From the NCBI GenBank assembly GCA_001304875.1, contig BBZO01000010.1, forward strand, positions 34,562-98,561: 64,000 nt of DNA, in the 5' to 3' direction. The notes beneath the pieces were generated by a model. It was not told the DNA's origin, did not search any database, and was given only the letters and a program-made list of their open reading frames with translations. The position numbers were made by a program, and so were the translations under genes. This document shows, piece after piece, positions 19,789 to 29,265 of the stretch. Positions within the stretch are counted from its first letter, which is position 1. Each line of letters opens with the position of its first letter. The DNA is from Clostridia bacterium UC5.1-2E3. GTDB lineage: Bacteria > Bacillota > Clostridia > Lachnospirales > Lachnospiraceae.

Positions 19789-20651
19789 TTATTTGCAGCC
19801 GTGCAGTGCAAGGATCAGCTCGCGCAGAACCTTGCAGGCCGTGGCCGTGGATACGCCGCTGGCGTCTAAAAGGGGGGCCAGTTCATTGACGTCCGCCGCC
19901 ACCACGCGGGCGGTGCAGACCGTGCGGATGGCATCTAAAAGCCCGGTGAAGCTGACGCCTCCGGCTCCGGCGTGCCCGTGCCCGGGAAAATGGAAGGATC
20001 CAGGCAGTCTAAGTCGATGGTGAAGTAGACCGGGACATTTTTTTCGCGGAGCGCCGTCACGGTCTCCTTAAGGCCGTCAAAGCCGAAGGGGTGAAGCTCA
20101 GTGTGCTCCTTCGCGAAGCGAAATTCCTCCCGATCCCCGCTGCGGATGCAGAACTGATGGATGCGCCCGTCGCCTAACAGGTCGTGGCAGCGGCGCAGCA
20201 CGCAGGCGTGGCTCAGCTTCGCGCCCAGGTAGTCGTCCCGCAGGTCGGCGTGGGCGTCGAAGTGGATGATGTGAAGCTCCGGATAGCGGCGCACGGCGGC
20301 GCGCACCGCGCCCAGCGTGACCAGATGCTCCCCGCCCAAAAGCAGCGGGAATTTGCCGTCGGTGAAAATTTCCTCTGCGCGCTCCTCGATATCCTTGAGT
20401 GCTGTCTCAGAGCTGCCGAAGCAGAGCTCCATGTCGCCGCTGTCGAACACGGCGCAGTCGGTGAGGTCCGCGTCCTGGTAGGGGCTCCAGGTCTCCAGCC
20501 CGAAGCTCTCGTGGCGCATGGCCGAAGGGCCGAAGCGTGCGCCGGGGCGGAAGCTGGTGGTGGAGTCGAAGGGGGCTCCGTAGAGCACCATGTCCGCCTC
20601 CTCATACCCGCAGTCGCAGCCGATAAAGGTCTCAATGTTTGGATTCATCAT
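19789..20651 (-). CDS. speB: Agmatinase (frameshifted)
   Basis: Ureohydrolase family. Start ATG 20651 directly after the speE stop, with GGAGGTGG upstream. Manganese-binding motifs are visible: GGEHLVTLGAV, FDAHADLRDDY and TIDLDCLDPS. A shift near 19962 joins the last part, GGVSFTGLLDAIRTVC, VAADVNELAPLLD and the end ALHGCK. Length about 287 residues, normal for agmatinase. It hydrolyses agmatine to putrescine and urea, linking arginine decarboxylation to the carboxyspermidine steps downstream. It might also act on aminopropylagmatine. Confidence 0.88.
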
Positions 20652-21505
20652 CTATTTTTCCACCTCCTGCAGCATTTCCTCCAGGAAGGCGGGCAGCCAG
20701 AACGCGCCCACGTGCAGCCTGGGGGTGTAGTACCGTGTGTGAAGATTTAAGGAACGCCATGCCTCGGCGTCCAGATCGTCGGTGGGGTGGTATTTTTTGC
20801 TGGCAAACCCGAAGAGCCAATAGCCGGCCGCGTAGGTGGGAATGTGGGCCTGGTACACGCGCTGATGGGGAAGGTGTTCACGATCCGCTTGTGGCTGCGC
20901 TTCATGGCCTCGGCGTCCTCCGAGTAGAACGGGCTTCCCTGTTGGTTGACCATGATGCCGTCCGGGCGGAGGGCGTTGTAGCAGTTGCCGTAAAATTCTC
21001 TGGTGAACAGTCCCTCCGAGGGGCCGAAGGGGTCGGTGGAGTCCACGATGATCAAATCGTAGGAGCTCTCCCGGCGGCGGATGAATTTGAGCGCGTTCTC
21101 AAAATGGATGTGCACGCGGCGGTCGTCCATCCGGCAGGCGTTGCTGGGGAGGTACGTGCGGCAGGCCTCCACCACCTGGGGATCCATCTCCACCAGGTCG
21201 ATGCGCTCCACCCGGTCGTAGCGGGTCAGCTCCCGCACCACGCCGCCGTCCCCGGCGCCGATCACCAGGATGTCGCGGATACCGGGATGCACCGCCATGG
21301 GAACATGGGTGATCATCTCGTCGTAGATAAATTCGTCCCGCTCCGTCAGCATGACGTTGCCGTCCAGCGTGAGCACCCGCCCAAATTCGGGCGTCTCGAA
21401 AATGTCAATCTGCTGGTAGTCGCTTTTTTTAGAGTAAAGATGTCTGGTCACCCGGATGCTGTGCTTGACGTCCGGGGTGTGAAATTCGCTGAACCACATT
21501 TCCAT
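20652..21505 (-). CDS. speE: Spermidine synthase (frameshifted)
   Basis: Aminopropyltransferase, about 284 residues. Start ATG 21505 after AGGAGG. Motifs: WFSEFHTPDVKHSIRVTRHL, VLTLDGNVMLTERDEFIYDE, ILVIGAGDGGVVRELTRY (nucleotide-binding loop), IIVDSTDPFGPSEGLFTREF. The reading shifts near 20868 and continues YQAHIPTYAAGYWLFGFASK to the stop at 20652. It would add an aminopropyl group from decarboxylated S-adenosylmethionine to putrescine or agmatine. No speD is visible in the window, so the donor must come from elsewhere or the enzyme has another role. Confidence 0.87.
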
Positions 21506-21518
21506 AAGTCGGTGCCTC

Positions 21519-22979
21519 CTATTCTAATACGTTGATTCTCTTTAAGTCCGGATCCTCGGAGCCGGTCATGCTGCAGCCCTTCTCCTTGGCGTAGGTGATG
21601 TGCTCCAGGATCTCGGCGGTGATGCGCTCGCCGGGAGCCAGGATCGGGATTCCGGGCGGATAGCACATGACGAACTCGCTGCACACCCGGCCCTCGCTCT
21701 CCTCCAGCGGGAGGCTTACCTTGCTGGCATAGAATGCCTCCTGGGGGCTGGTCACGACGGTGGGATCGATGTACTCCTGGTGCAGAAGCCCCGTGCCGTC
21801 CTTCTGATAGCGGCGGCGGATCTCCGCCAGCGCGCTGACTAACCGCTCCAGCTCCTGGGGGCGGTCGCCGATGGAGAGGTAGGCGAGAATATTTCCGATG
21901 TCGCCGAACTCGATCTGGATGTCGTACTCATCCCGCAGGATGTCGTAGACCTCGATGCCGGCCAGGCCGATGTCCAGGGTGTGGACGCTTAATTTGGTGG
22001 TGTCAAAATCGAATACGGAGTTTCCGTTCATCAGCTCACGGCCGAAGGCGTAGTAGCCGCCCACCGCGTTGATCTCCTGGCGGGCGTACTCGGCCATGTC
22101 GGCCACCTGGTGGAAAATCCGGCGTCCTCTGAGGGCCAGGTTGCGGCGGCTGATATCCAGGCTGGACATCAGCAAGTAGCTTCCGGATGTGGTCTGGGTT
22201 AAGTTGATCATCTGGCGCACATAACCGGCGTGGACATTGGGGCCGATGAGCAGGAGGCTGGACTGGGTTAAGCTGCCGCCGCTCTTGTGCATGGAGACCG
22301 CGGCCATGTCGGCGCCTGCGGCCATGGCGGACACCGGAAGGCCGCCTCCGAAGTAAAAATGTGTCCCGTGGGCCTCGTCGGCCAGACAGAGCATCCCGGC
22401 GGCGTGGGCCATCCGGACGATGGCGCGCAGGTCGCTGCAGATGCCGTAGTAGGTGGGGTTGTTAACCAGCACGGCCACGGCGTTCGGGTGCTCGGCGATG
22501 GCCTTGGCCACCTGCTCCCGCTCCATGCCCAGGGCGATGCCCAGCCGCTGGTCCACCTCGGGATTGACGTAGACCGGCACGGCGCCGCAGAGCACCAGCG
22601 CGTTGATGACGCTGCGGTGTACGTTGCGGGGCAGGATGATCTCGTCCCCGCGCTTGCAGGCGGAGAGAATCATGCTCTGCACGGAGCTGGTGGTGCCGCC
22701 CACCATCAGAAAGGCGTGGGCCGCGCCGAACGCGTCTGCGGCCAGCTCCTCCGCCTCCTGGATGACGGAGACGGGATGGCAGAGGTTGTCGAGAGGTTTC
22801 ATGCTGTTGACGTCCACTCCCACGCACTGCTGGCCTAAAAATGCGGTCAGCTCGGGGTTTCCGCGCCCGCGCTTGTGCCCCGGCACGTCGAAGGGCACGA
22901 CGCGCATCTGGCGGAAGGTTTCCAGCGCTTCGTAAATAGGAGCCCGGCTCTGATCCAGGCGGGTATGATCCTTCTTCAT
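21519..22979 (-). CDS. speA: Arginine/lysine/ornithine decarboxylase, fold type I
   Basis: Intact, 486 residues, the length of the short Gram-positive SpeA class. N terminus RAPIYEALETFRQMRVVPFD, followed by DVPGHKRGRGNPEL. The PLP Lys lies in SMHKSGGSLTQSS; LADEAHGTHFYFG contains the Asp that contacts the pyridine nitrogen. The ribosome site GAGGAGG is 7 bp from the start. As the first gene of the operon with agmatinase third, arginine to agmatine is the likely reaction; lysine or ornithine use cannot be excluded. A terminator hairpin directly upstream suggests control by attenuation. Confidence 0.88.
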   Translation of the reverse strand: MKKDHTRLDQSRAPIYEALETFRQMRVVPFDVPGHKRGRGNPELTAFLGQQCVGVDVNSMKPLDNLCHPVSVIQEAEELAADAFGAAHAFLMVGGTTSSVQSMILSACKRGDEIILPRNVHRSVINALVLCGAVPVYVNPEVDQRLGIALGMEREQVAKAIAEHPNAVAVLVNNPTYYGICSDLRAIVRMAHAAGMLCLADEAHGTHFYFGGGLPVSAMAAGADMAAVSMHKSGGSLTQSSLLLIGPNVHAGYVRQMINLTQTTSGSYLLMSSLDISRRNLALRGRRIFHQVADMAEYARQEINAVGGYYAFGRELMNGNSVFDFDTTKLSVHTLDIGLAGIEVYDILRDEYDIQIEFGDIGNILAYLSIGDRPQELERLVSALAEIRRRYQKDGTGLLHQEYIDPTVVTSPQEAFYASKVSLPLEESEGRVCSEFVMCYPPGIPILAPGERITAEILEHITYAKEKGCSMTGSEDPDLKRINVLE

Positions 22980-22999
22980 TCGTTAGCCTCCTCTGGTTC

Positions 23000-23042
23000 C
23001 AGCAAAATAAAAACGCAAGCTGTGCCATGTGCACAACTTGCG
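23000..23042 (-). terminator. Leader terminator directly upstream of speA
   Basis: On the minus strand CGCAAGTTGTGC (23042-23031) pairs with GCACAGCTTGCG (23025-23014) over 12 bp with one wobble around a 5-nt loop, followed by TTTTTATTTT. It ends about 10 bp before the speA ribosome site. The nearest upstream minus-strand gene ends 360 bp away, so this is best read as an attenuator in the speA leader. Confidence 0.6.
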
Positions 23043-23403
23043 TGAATCAGCTGAATGTACGCTGCAGCCCGTGGCCTTACCTGGTTCCTGGCGGGGCAGG
23101 GCGGGCTTCCTGGGCAGGAATGCGGTAAAAGTTCAGAACAGGACGGAATGATAAGAGTCTATATAGCAATCATACTTTTACTACTCGTATTGACCGTTTC
23201 ACAAGTCTGCGCACAGGCGCATTTCGGTTATGAAGGAACCAACTTATAAAATTTGAGCTTCTCACTCAATCAATAGGGCTGCCCTTGGGCGGCCAATCGG
23301 CAGTGGACCCGGCTGTCCGTATGGCCTTGACTCCGTCCGGGAGTGGTCCAGAATAATTGCTTTGAAAAGACTTCTAAAATACCCTTTCCAAATTACTTAG
23401 AGC
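23043..23403. other. speA leader and intergenic region
   Basis: The minus-strand leader here has short alternative pairings: TTCCTG near 23121 can pair with either of two CAGGAA copies within 35 nt. No T-box core, tRNA or named riboswitch is visible. GC-rich hairpins occupy about 23277-23345, beyond the end of the acyltransferase gene. Confidence 0.3.
23148..23249 (+). CDS. Possible 33-residue membrane peptide
   Basis: ATG 23148 opens MIRVYIAIILLLLVLTVSQV followed by CAQAHFGYEGTNL. It has one strongly hydrophobic helix with a plausible signal-peptidase-like AQA end. The ribosome site is weak (AGGACGG at 5 bp or less) and the ORF lies antisense in the speA leader, so it may be chance. Listed because the hydrophobic segment is coherent and short peptides are easily missed. 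Confidence 0.2.
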   Translation: MIRVYIAIILLLLVLTVSQVCAQAHFGYEGTNL

Positions 23404-24509
23404 TTAACACAGATGGCTGTGCGTTGTCAAGTTTCCGACAAATTTTCTCATCCATTCCTCGATGCGCCAGGCGGGGCGGTGTGAGAGAATCCAGCCCGCA
23501 AAAAGCGCGGCGGCCCCCACTGCGGCGCCGCCAAAGAGATGTGCGCCGATATCCAGTTCCGTGACGCTTCTCCCGGAGACGAGCTGAAAGATCCAGGCGA
23601 TGAGAAACTGGAGCACGTAGAGCGTCAGAGCCGACTGTCCGGCAGCCCGAAAGGGCGACAGCGCCGGGGCCAGCCTGTGCTCAATGAGGAGAAGAAGACC
23701 CAGGAGAATCAGCGAGCCGCCGGTTCCGATCAGAAGCTCGAAGGAGGAGCCGCCCTGCGGCGCGTCGAGAAACAGCATCTGCCACTGGACGGGCTGGACA
23801 TTGAGCGGCCACGCCGCGTAGGGATCGGTCTGGGGATCGCAGTAGGCCGGAAACTGCAGGAGCCACTGGGTGCAGGCCTGGTACCAGCGGGGCAGGCAGA
23901 AAACCGCGATCAGTTTGAAGGGCACGAGGAGCGCGGCCCCGGCGGCGATCATGCGCCCGGCAGCAGCGGGGTGTGAAAGATTCATTTTCCCGAGGGCCAT
24001 GCCTGCGGTGAACACGGGAGCCCACGCCAGGGCGGATAGGGGGCCGCCGGCGATATCGCCAAGGAGCGCCGCGTCCCAGAACAGGCTTAAGCCCACCAGC
24101 ATGAGCACAGGCTCACGAGAAATAGGAGCCCGGAGATGCAGACGAGCGTGTAGGCCGTGTAGCGCACCAGGGAGAGGGCCAGGAGAAACAGCATGGCGTA
24201 GGCCGGGAGCACGCAGGCAAACGGCCCGTTTAACAGGATGAGGATGTAGCCGGTCAGATCGATGAAGACGGCCCGCGCCAGCATTTTCACCGGAAAATGT
24301 CCGTTGTCCCCGGCCCGGCGGGCGCGCTCAAATGACAGGGTGTAGGAAATGCCGGAACACAGAATAAAGAGAATCATGGTGTTGCCCGACACGAAGCTGT
24401 TGTACTGGTTGAGGGCGAAGTGCTGGATGAACATTCCGGCCACAGCCAGCCCCCGCGCCGCGTCCAGCGCCGCCAGGCGTCTTTCATGGGTTTGATTGGA
24501 TGGTTTCAT
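23404..24509 (-). CDS. Multi-pass membrane protein, DUF418/acyltransferase-like (frameshifted)
   Basis: About 368 residues with around ten hydrophobic segments. The start region ERRLAALDAARGLAVAGMFI followed by QHFALNQY is the common opening of DUF418, DUF1624 and acyltransferase-3 type membrane proteins, with a basic cap and the ALDAARG motif. Later GQSALTLYVLQFLIAWIF matches the typical C-terminal GQMALTNYL-like motif of DUF418. One shift near 24105. It probably transfers acyl groups to a cell-surface or wall component; substrate unknown. It is transcribed away from the LytTR regulator. Confidence 0.6.
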
Positions 24510-24612
24510 ATGAACAGATCCTTTCTTTCTTTTTTGCAGAAATTGGTGAAACGGTGTCCGCGGATGTCTGGCGGACGGGGACAGCATAGCACACGGGACG
24601 GGGTGTGTGGGG

Positions 24613-24678
24613 AAAATGTCCTCAAAGGCGGAGATTCTGCCCGGAACGGATGGCGGGCACGGTGGTTCAGGACATTTT
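24613..24678. repeat. Inverted repeat upstream of the LytTR regulator
   Basis: AAAATGTCCT (24613-24622) and AGGACATTTT (24669-24678) are perfect 10-bp inverted arms 46 bp apart. They lie in the intergenic region shared with the divergent membrane-protein gene. They may be an operator, but LytTR sites are normally direct repeats. Confidence 0.35.
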
Positions 24679-24699
24679 TCCTCTGTTCGGGACAACGCC

Positions 24700-24728
24700 T
24701 TCTCAGAGATTGAAAGATCTGCTATACT
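24700..24728 (+). promoter_or_regulatory. Promoter of the LytTR regulator
   Basis: TTCTCA (24700-24705), 17-bp spacer, TATACT (24723-24728), 22 bp before the GTG start. Confidence 0.4.
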
Positions 24729-24750
24729 GGGGCGTGAGGTGAGAAGAACT

Positions 24751-25514
24751 GTGCTTAGGATTATTGTATGTGACGACGACCGGTTCACGCTCGAGCTGTC
24801 CGCCGGGTTTATTAAGCAGGCGGCTGAGGAGAGCGGCGCGGAGGCAAAGATCGCCTGTCTCGCGGCCAGCGGGGCGGAGCTTCTCCAGTTTACGGGCCGG
24901 ACAGAGGAGTCCTTTTTATATTTTCTGGATTTTGATTTCGGGAAGGCGGAGCTCAACGGCATCGACCTGGCCAGACGGATCTATCAGAACGATCCGGAGG
25001 GGAAGATCGTGTTTGTCACCAGCCACGCGGAGAAGGGCATGGAGATTTTAAAGAGCGGAGCCAGGGCCCTGGGGTTCATCGAGAAATCGCCGAACCGCAG
25101 GACGATGGTCGGAGAGTATAAGCGGTATCTGCGGATGGCGGCGGAGCTTTCCGGAGGTGAAGAACGGCGGGAGGAGGAGACGGTCCGCCTGCCGATCGGA
25201 ATCGGAGAGGAGGTCTGCATCCCGGTGGGCGAGATCACGTTTGTAGATTCGGTCAAATCGGTGGCCCACTCCATCTGCTACCACACCTTTGACGGGTCGG
25301 AGATCACGCTGAGAGATACGCTGGAGCACGCGGAGCAGATGCTGGGGTCGGAGTTCATCCGCTGTCACCGCTCGGTGCTGGTTAACCGGGCCCACGTGAT
25401 TTCTCTGAAAAACGGGGTGATCCGCTGGCCAACGGGGATAGCGTGGTCTGCGCCATGGGCAAGCGGAGAGCGGTCATGGAACAATGCTTTCCGGGGAGAG
25501 AAGAAGATGATTGA
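24751..25514 (+). CDS. LytTR-family response regulator (frameshifted)
   Basis: AgrA/LytR-type regulator of about 254 residues. GTG 24751 follows GAGGTGAG; earlier in-frame starts lie in non-coding sequence. Receiver: LRIIVCDDDRFTLELSAGFI with the acidic pocket, FLDFDFGKAELNGIDLARRI containing the phospho-acceptor region, and KIVFVTSHAEKG. LytTR DNA-binding domain: IGEEVCIPVGEITFVDSVKS, EFIRCHRSVLVNRAHV. One shift near 25427 restores LANGDSVVCAMGKRRAVMEQ and a stop at 25512-25514, overlapping the kinase start. It controls genes in response to the kinase encoded next. Confidence 0.8.
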
Positions 25515-27053
25515 TATCTGGGGCATCGGGCCAGAGATTGACAAGATGGAGCTGCTGATCGGGAGCATGGGAGAGCTTCTGCGGTATATTCTGCATTTTA
25601 TTCTGGTGTATGCGGCGGCGTATCTGATCCGGCGCTTTGTGCCGGGAGCGGGGGAGAACGGCGGCCTCGGTTCTTCTGGCGCTTGTCCCGGCGGCGTTCG
25701 TGTGGATGACGGGGAGAAAATCGGAGTTTGCGTTTTCGTTTCTCTGGGCGGCGCTGCTGGCCGCGGAGGCGAGGACGCTGGGAGTCGTGTCTCTGGAAAA
25801 CGTGGAGACGGCGTTTCTGTTCTCCGCCATGATGTTCCGGGAAAGCTTTTTAATTACACGTCGGCGCTTCTGGGGAATCTGTGGATGTTCTGGCTGGTGT
25901 CCGCCTCCGTCTATGCGGGGGTGAGGCTCGGGGCCGGGCGGGTGAGGGGAAATCACTTTGCCTGCTATTTCCTCTCCCTGTTTCTGTCACTCTCGGCGTA
26001 CCTTTATAATCTTGCCTGCGCCGTCCTGCCCCGGTTTTCGGGGAGACAAACCAGGGGTATACGCTGGCCTTCGTGGGAACGGCTGCCGCGGCGGCGGGCG
26101 TGCTGGAGCTTATCTGCCTGGGGATCAGAGGTCGGTTCGGGGAGCCGCTTAAGCGGCTGAATCAGCTGGGAAAGAGATATGGGGAGATCGAGAGGTATTT
26201 TCCTGTCCTTTCCTTTTTAATACTGGCAGCGGTGACAGTTATTTTTCTGCCGTTCACGTTTCTGGGGCAGCAGAACGGGCTGATCATGCTGCTGATCCCA
26301 TGCCTGTGTCTGGTGCTTCTGGGGTGTCAGCTTCCCTTCGTGGGGCTTTTTTACCGCGCCGCGTTTTTAAAAGATGCCGCCGCGTTCCACCGGCGGGAGA
26401 AGGACGAGATTGTCTCTTATTATCAGAGCCTGTCCGGAAATCTGGACGAGATGCAGAAGATGCGCCACGACATGAAAAATATCTTTTTCACCATGGGAAA
26501 CTATGTGGAGCGCAGCAGTGACCAGGAGATGAAGGCGTTTTTCTGGGAGAAAATTTACCCCTACGCCGAGCGCACGCTGAGACAGAATGAGCTTCTCTCC
26601 AGGCTCTGCCGGATTCCCGAGGAGACGCTGCGCGCGTTTCTCCATCTGAAGCTCTCCCAGGCGGTGGCCATGAATGTGGCGGTTGAACTGGAGGTGCAGG
26701 TCGATCTGCAGCGGTTTTTCCTGGGACTTGACATCATCGATCTGACCCGTGTGCTCGGCATTCTGCTGGACAACGCCATGGAGGAGGCCGCCCAGGTGCC
26801 AGGGGGAGTTCTGTCCCTCCGCATTGCGGAGGACGGGGAGGGATGCTCTTACATCATAAAGAACCCGGTCACGGGGGAGACCCGCGCCCGCGGCATTCAT
26901 CCGGGAATTTCCTCCAAGGGCGAGGGCCGCGGCCAGGGCCTTAAAATCGTCCGCGAAATCCTGGAGCAGTACGCCGGGGCGGCGCTCAATTCGTCCCTGC
27001 AGGGGGAGGTGTACGTCCAGAGCCTGAATATTAAAGGTCCGGGCGGCAGATAG
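25507..27053 (+). CDS. GHKL sensor histidine kinase, AgrC-like (frameshifted)
   Basis: The ATG at 25507 overlaps the regulator's end, so the two are translationally coupled. The N-terminal half is a multi-pass membrane sensor (YILHFILVYAAAYLIRRF; FLPFTFLGQQNGLIMLLIPC). The cytoplasmic part shows MRHDMKNIFF with the phospho-acceptor His, LLDNAMEEA (N box) and GRGQGLKIVREIL (G box). Shifts lie near 25665, 25857 and 26045, all in the sensor part. This is the AgrC/VirS-type architecture that senses peptides, but no agrB or agrD is visible nearby. The ligand may come from elsewhere. Confidence 0.8.
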
Positions 27054-27063
27054 TCCTTTTTCT

Positions 27064-27421
27064 TTAACTTACCATCCCCCCGATGGTCCCGCTCCCTGCG
27101 CACATTCCCAGGACAGTCAGAAGCTCCTTTACGTCCGCCTCCAGCCCGCCGTTTAAGAAAAACGAGGCCGCCAGAAGAATCAGAAAGTAGAGCACTCCCG
27201 TGGCCAGCCCCAGAGGAATTTGTGCTGCCCGCTGGCTTTGCCCGCCAGGATGCCGCCAACCAGGCAGGTAATCACGTACACGCCGGTCACAGCCATATTT
27301 ACGGCGCTTTCCCCCAGCTGCAGCTTATAGAGCCCCAGCGCGAGGCTAAGAGAAGCACTCCTGTCAGAAAATAGGCGGCGAGAAGGGATTTTAAAAGTAT
27401 CCACGCTTTTGTCCGTTCCAT
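27064..27421 (-). CDS. TIGR04086-type membrane protein (frameshifted)
   Basis: ATG 27421 follows AAGGAGACGC. The restored product of about 119 residues has four hydrophobic segments: AWILLKSLLAAYFLTGVLLL, VNMAVTGVYVITCLVGGILA, a segment after FLWG, and LLTVLGMCAGSGTIGG. Shifts near 27350 and 27225. This small membrane family (YrzE-like) is regularly encoded next to the SCIFF precursor in Clostridia, and here it is divergent from scfA with a 159-bp shared intergenic region. Role unknown. Confidence 0.65.
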
Positions 27422-27507
27422 AAGCGTCTCCTTTAAACTTGGCTATCTGGTTCAATATATTCCCGCGGAAGGCGGATATTCCGTTAAAACTGCTGCAAAA
27501 TGTGCAC

Positions 27508-27536
27508 TTGCGCAAGCCGTGAACATGTGGTATAAT
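27508..27536 (+). promoter_or_regulatory. Promoter of scfA
   Basis: TTGCGC (27508-27513), 17-bp spacer, perfect TATAAT (27531-27536), 44 bp before the scfA start. Good spacing and a strong -10. Confidence 0.65.
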
Positions 27537-27580
27537 CTCTTAGAATTTATGAAATTTTATAAGAGCGGAGGACATAAAGT

Positions 27581-27727
27581 ATGAAGCACGTGAAGACTTT
27601 AAGCGCAAACACTTTAAAGAACACCATGAAGAACGGCGGCTGCGGCGAGTGCCAGACTTCCTGCCAGTCTGCCTGCAAGACTTCCTGCACCGTAGGAAAT
27701 CAGAGCTGCGAGAACAGCAACAGATAG
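27581..27727 (+). CDS. scfA: SCIFF ranthipeptide precursor (six-cysteine peptide)
   Basis: A 48-residue peptide starting at ATG 27581 after GCGGAGGAC. The leader MKHVKTLSANTLKNTMKNGG is followed by a core with six Cys at residues 21, 24, 28, 32, 36 and 43, spaced as CxxCxxxCxxxCxxxC then C. The first four gaps match the near-invariant SCIFF pattern. The radical SAM maturase encoded next installs thioether bonds from Cys to Thr or other residues. Biological role is unsettled; quorum and metabolism roles have been proposed for ranthipeptides in Clostridia. Confidence 0.93.
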   Translation: MKHVKTLSANTLKNTMKNGGCGECQTSCQSACKTSCTVGNQSCENSNR

Positions 27728-27748
27728 TTTCTTGCATCCGGGTCAGGG

Positions 27749-27808
27749 ATACCCGCAGTGGATAAGGGGACACGCGCGTTTGTGTGTCCCCTTATCACTG
27801 CGGGTATA
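27749..27808 (+). terminator. Long perfect-like hairpin between scfA and scfB
   Basis: About 24 bp pair with one bulge: the 5' arm 27749-27773 (ATACCCGCAGTG then GATAAGGGGACAC) and the 3' arm ending at 27808. There is no T-run after it, so it may limit read-through, stabilise the abundant scfA mRNA or be a processing site rather than a classic terminator. Confidence 0.5.
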
Positions 27809-27856
27809 GTTGCGTTTGCACTTTGTGATGAAAGACGACAAAGAGGAGTATAGTCA

Positions 27857-29245
27857 GTGATACATCAGTATAAAAATAATGGATTTAATATCGTCATGGA
27901 CGTGAACAGCGGCTCAGTCCACGTGGTGGATCCCGTTGTCTACGACGCCATAGAGATTCTGGCAGAGCTGGCGGGAGACATGGCCGGGGCCAGGCCGCTT
28001 TCAGAGAGCGAGAAGGCGGCGGTGAGAGAGAAGCTCTCCGGCGCTTATGAATGTCCCGAGATCGACGAGCGCTGGAGGACATACAGCTTCTCATCGACCG
28101 CGAGGAGCTTTTTACCGCAGATCTCTATAAGGACTATGTGCTGGATTTCAAGAAGAGGAAGACCGTGGTGAAGGCCCTCTGCCTGCACATCGCCCACGAC
28201 TGCAACCTGGCGTGCCGCTACTGCTTTGCGGAGGAGGGCGAGTACCACGGGCGCAGGGCTCTGATGAGCTTCGAGGTGGGAAAGAAGGCCCTGGATTTCC
28301 TGATTGCCAATTCCGGCAACCGCAGGAATCTGGAGGTGGACTTCTTCGGCGGCGAGCCCCTGATGAACTGGGACGTGGTTAAGCAGCTTGTGGAATACGG
28401 CCGCTCCAAAGAGGAAGAATATAATAAGAAGTTCCGCTTCACGCTGACCACCAACGGCGTTCTCTTAAACGACGAGGTCATGGAGTTCTGCAACCGGGAG
28501 ATGGGAAACGTGGTGCTGAGCCTGGACGGCCGTCCGGAGGTCAACGATAAGATGCGCCCGTTTCGAAACGGCAAGGGAAGCTATGAGCTCATTGTCCCGA
28601 AGTTTCAGAAGTTTGCCGACAGCAGAAACCAGAACAATTACTATGTGAGAGGCACATTTACCCGGGAGAACCTGGATTTCTCCAGGATGTGATACATTTT
28701 GCGGACCTGGGATTTAAGCAGATGTCCATCGAGCCGGTGGTGGCTTCCCCCGAGGAGCCGTACGCCATCCGCGAGGAGGATCTTCCGAAGATCATGGAGG
28801 AGTACGACAAGCTGGCGGTGGAGTACATCAAACGCCAGAAGGAGGGAAGGGGCTTCAATTTCTTCCACTTCATGCTGGATTTAAACCAGGGCCCCTGCGT
28901 GGCCAAGCGGCTTTCCGGCTGCGGTTCCGGTACGGAGTACCTGGCGGTCACCCCTGGGGCGATCTGTATCCCTGCCACCAGTTTGTGGGCGAGGAAAAAT
29001 TCCTTCTGGGAAATGTGGATGACGGCATCACCAACACGGAGGTGCGGGACGAGTTCAAGCTCTGCAACGTCTATGCGAAAGACAAGTGCAGGGACTGCTT
29101 CGCCCGCTTCTACTGCAGCGGCGGATGCGCGGCCAATTCCTACAATTTCCACGGTTCCATTCTGGACGCATACGACATCGGATGCGAGATGCAGAAGAAG
29201 CGGATCGAGTGCGCAATCATGATCAAGGCCGCATTGGCTGAATGA
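27857..29245 (+). CDS. scfB: Thioether-forming SCIFF maturase, radical SAM/SPASM (frameshifted)
   Basis: GTG 27857 lies 8 bp after GAGGAG. The N-terminal part (QYKNNGFNIVMDVNSGSVHV) is the RRE-like peptide-binding region. The radical SAM cluster is HDCNLACRYC, with EVDFFGGEPLMNW nearby; SPASM clusters are at GCGSGTEYLAVTP and CRDCFARFYCSGGC near the end. Shifts near 28070, 28690 and 28955; the restored length is about 462 residues, as expected. It binds SCIFF through the leader and forms sulfur-to-carbon bonds in the cytoplasm. No dedicated exporter is visible. Confidence 0.9.
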
Positions 29246-29265
29246 AATTAAAGGAGAAAAGAACA

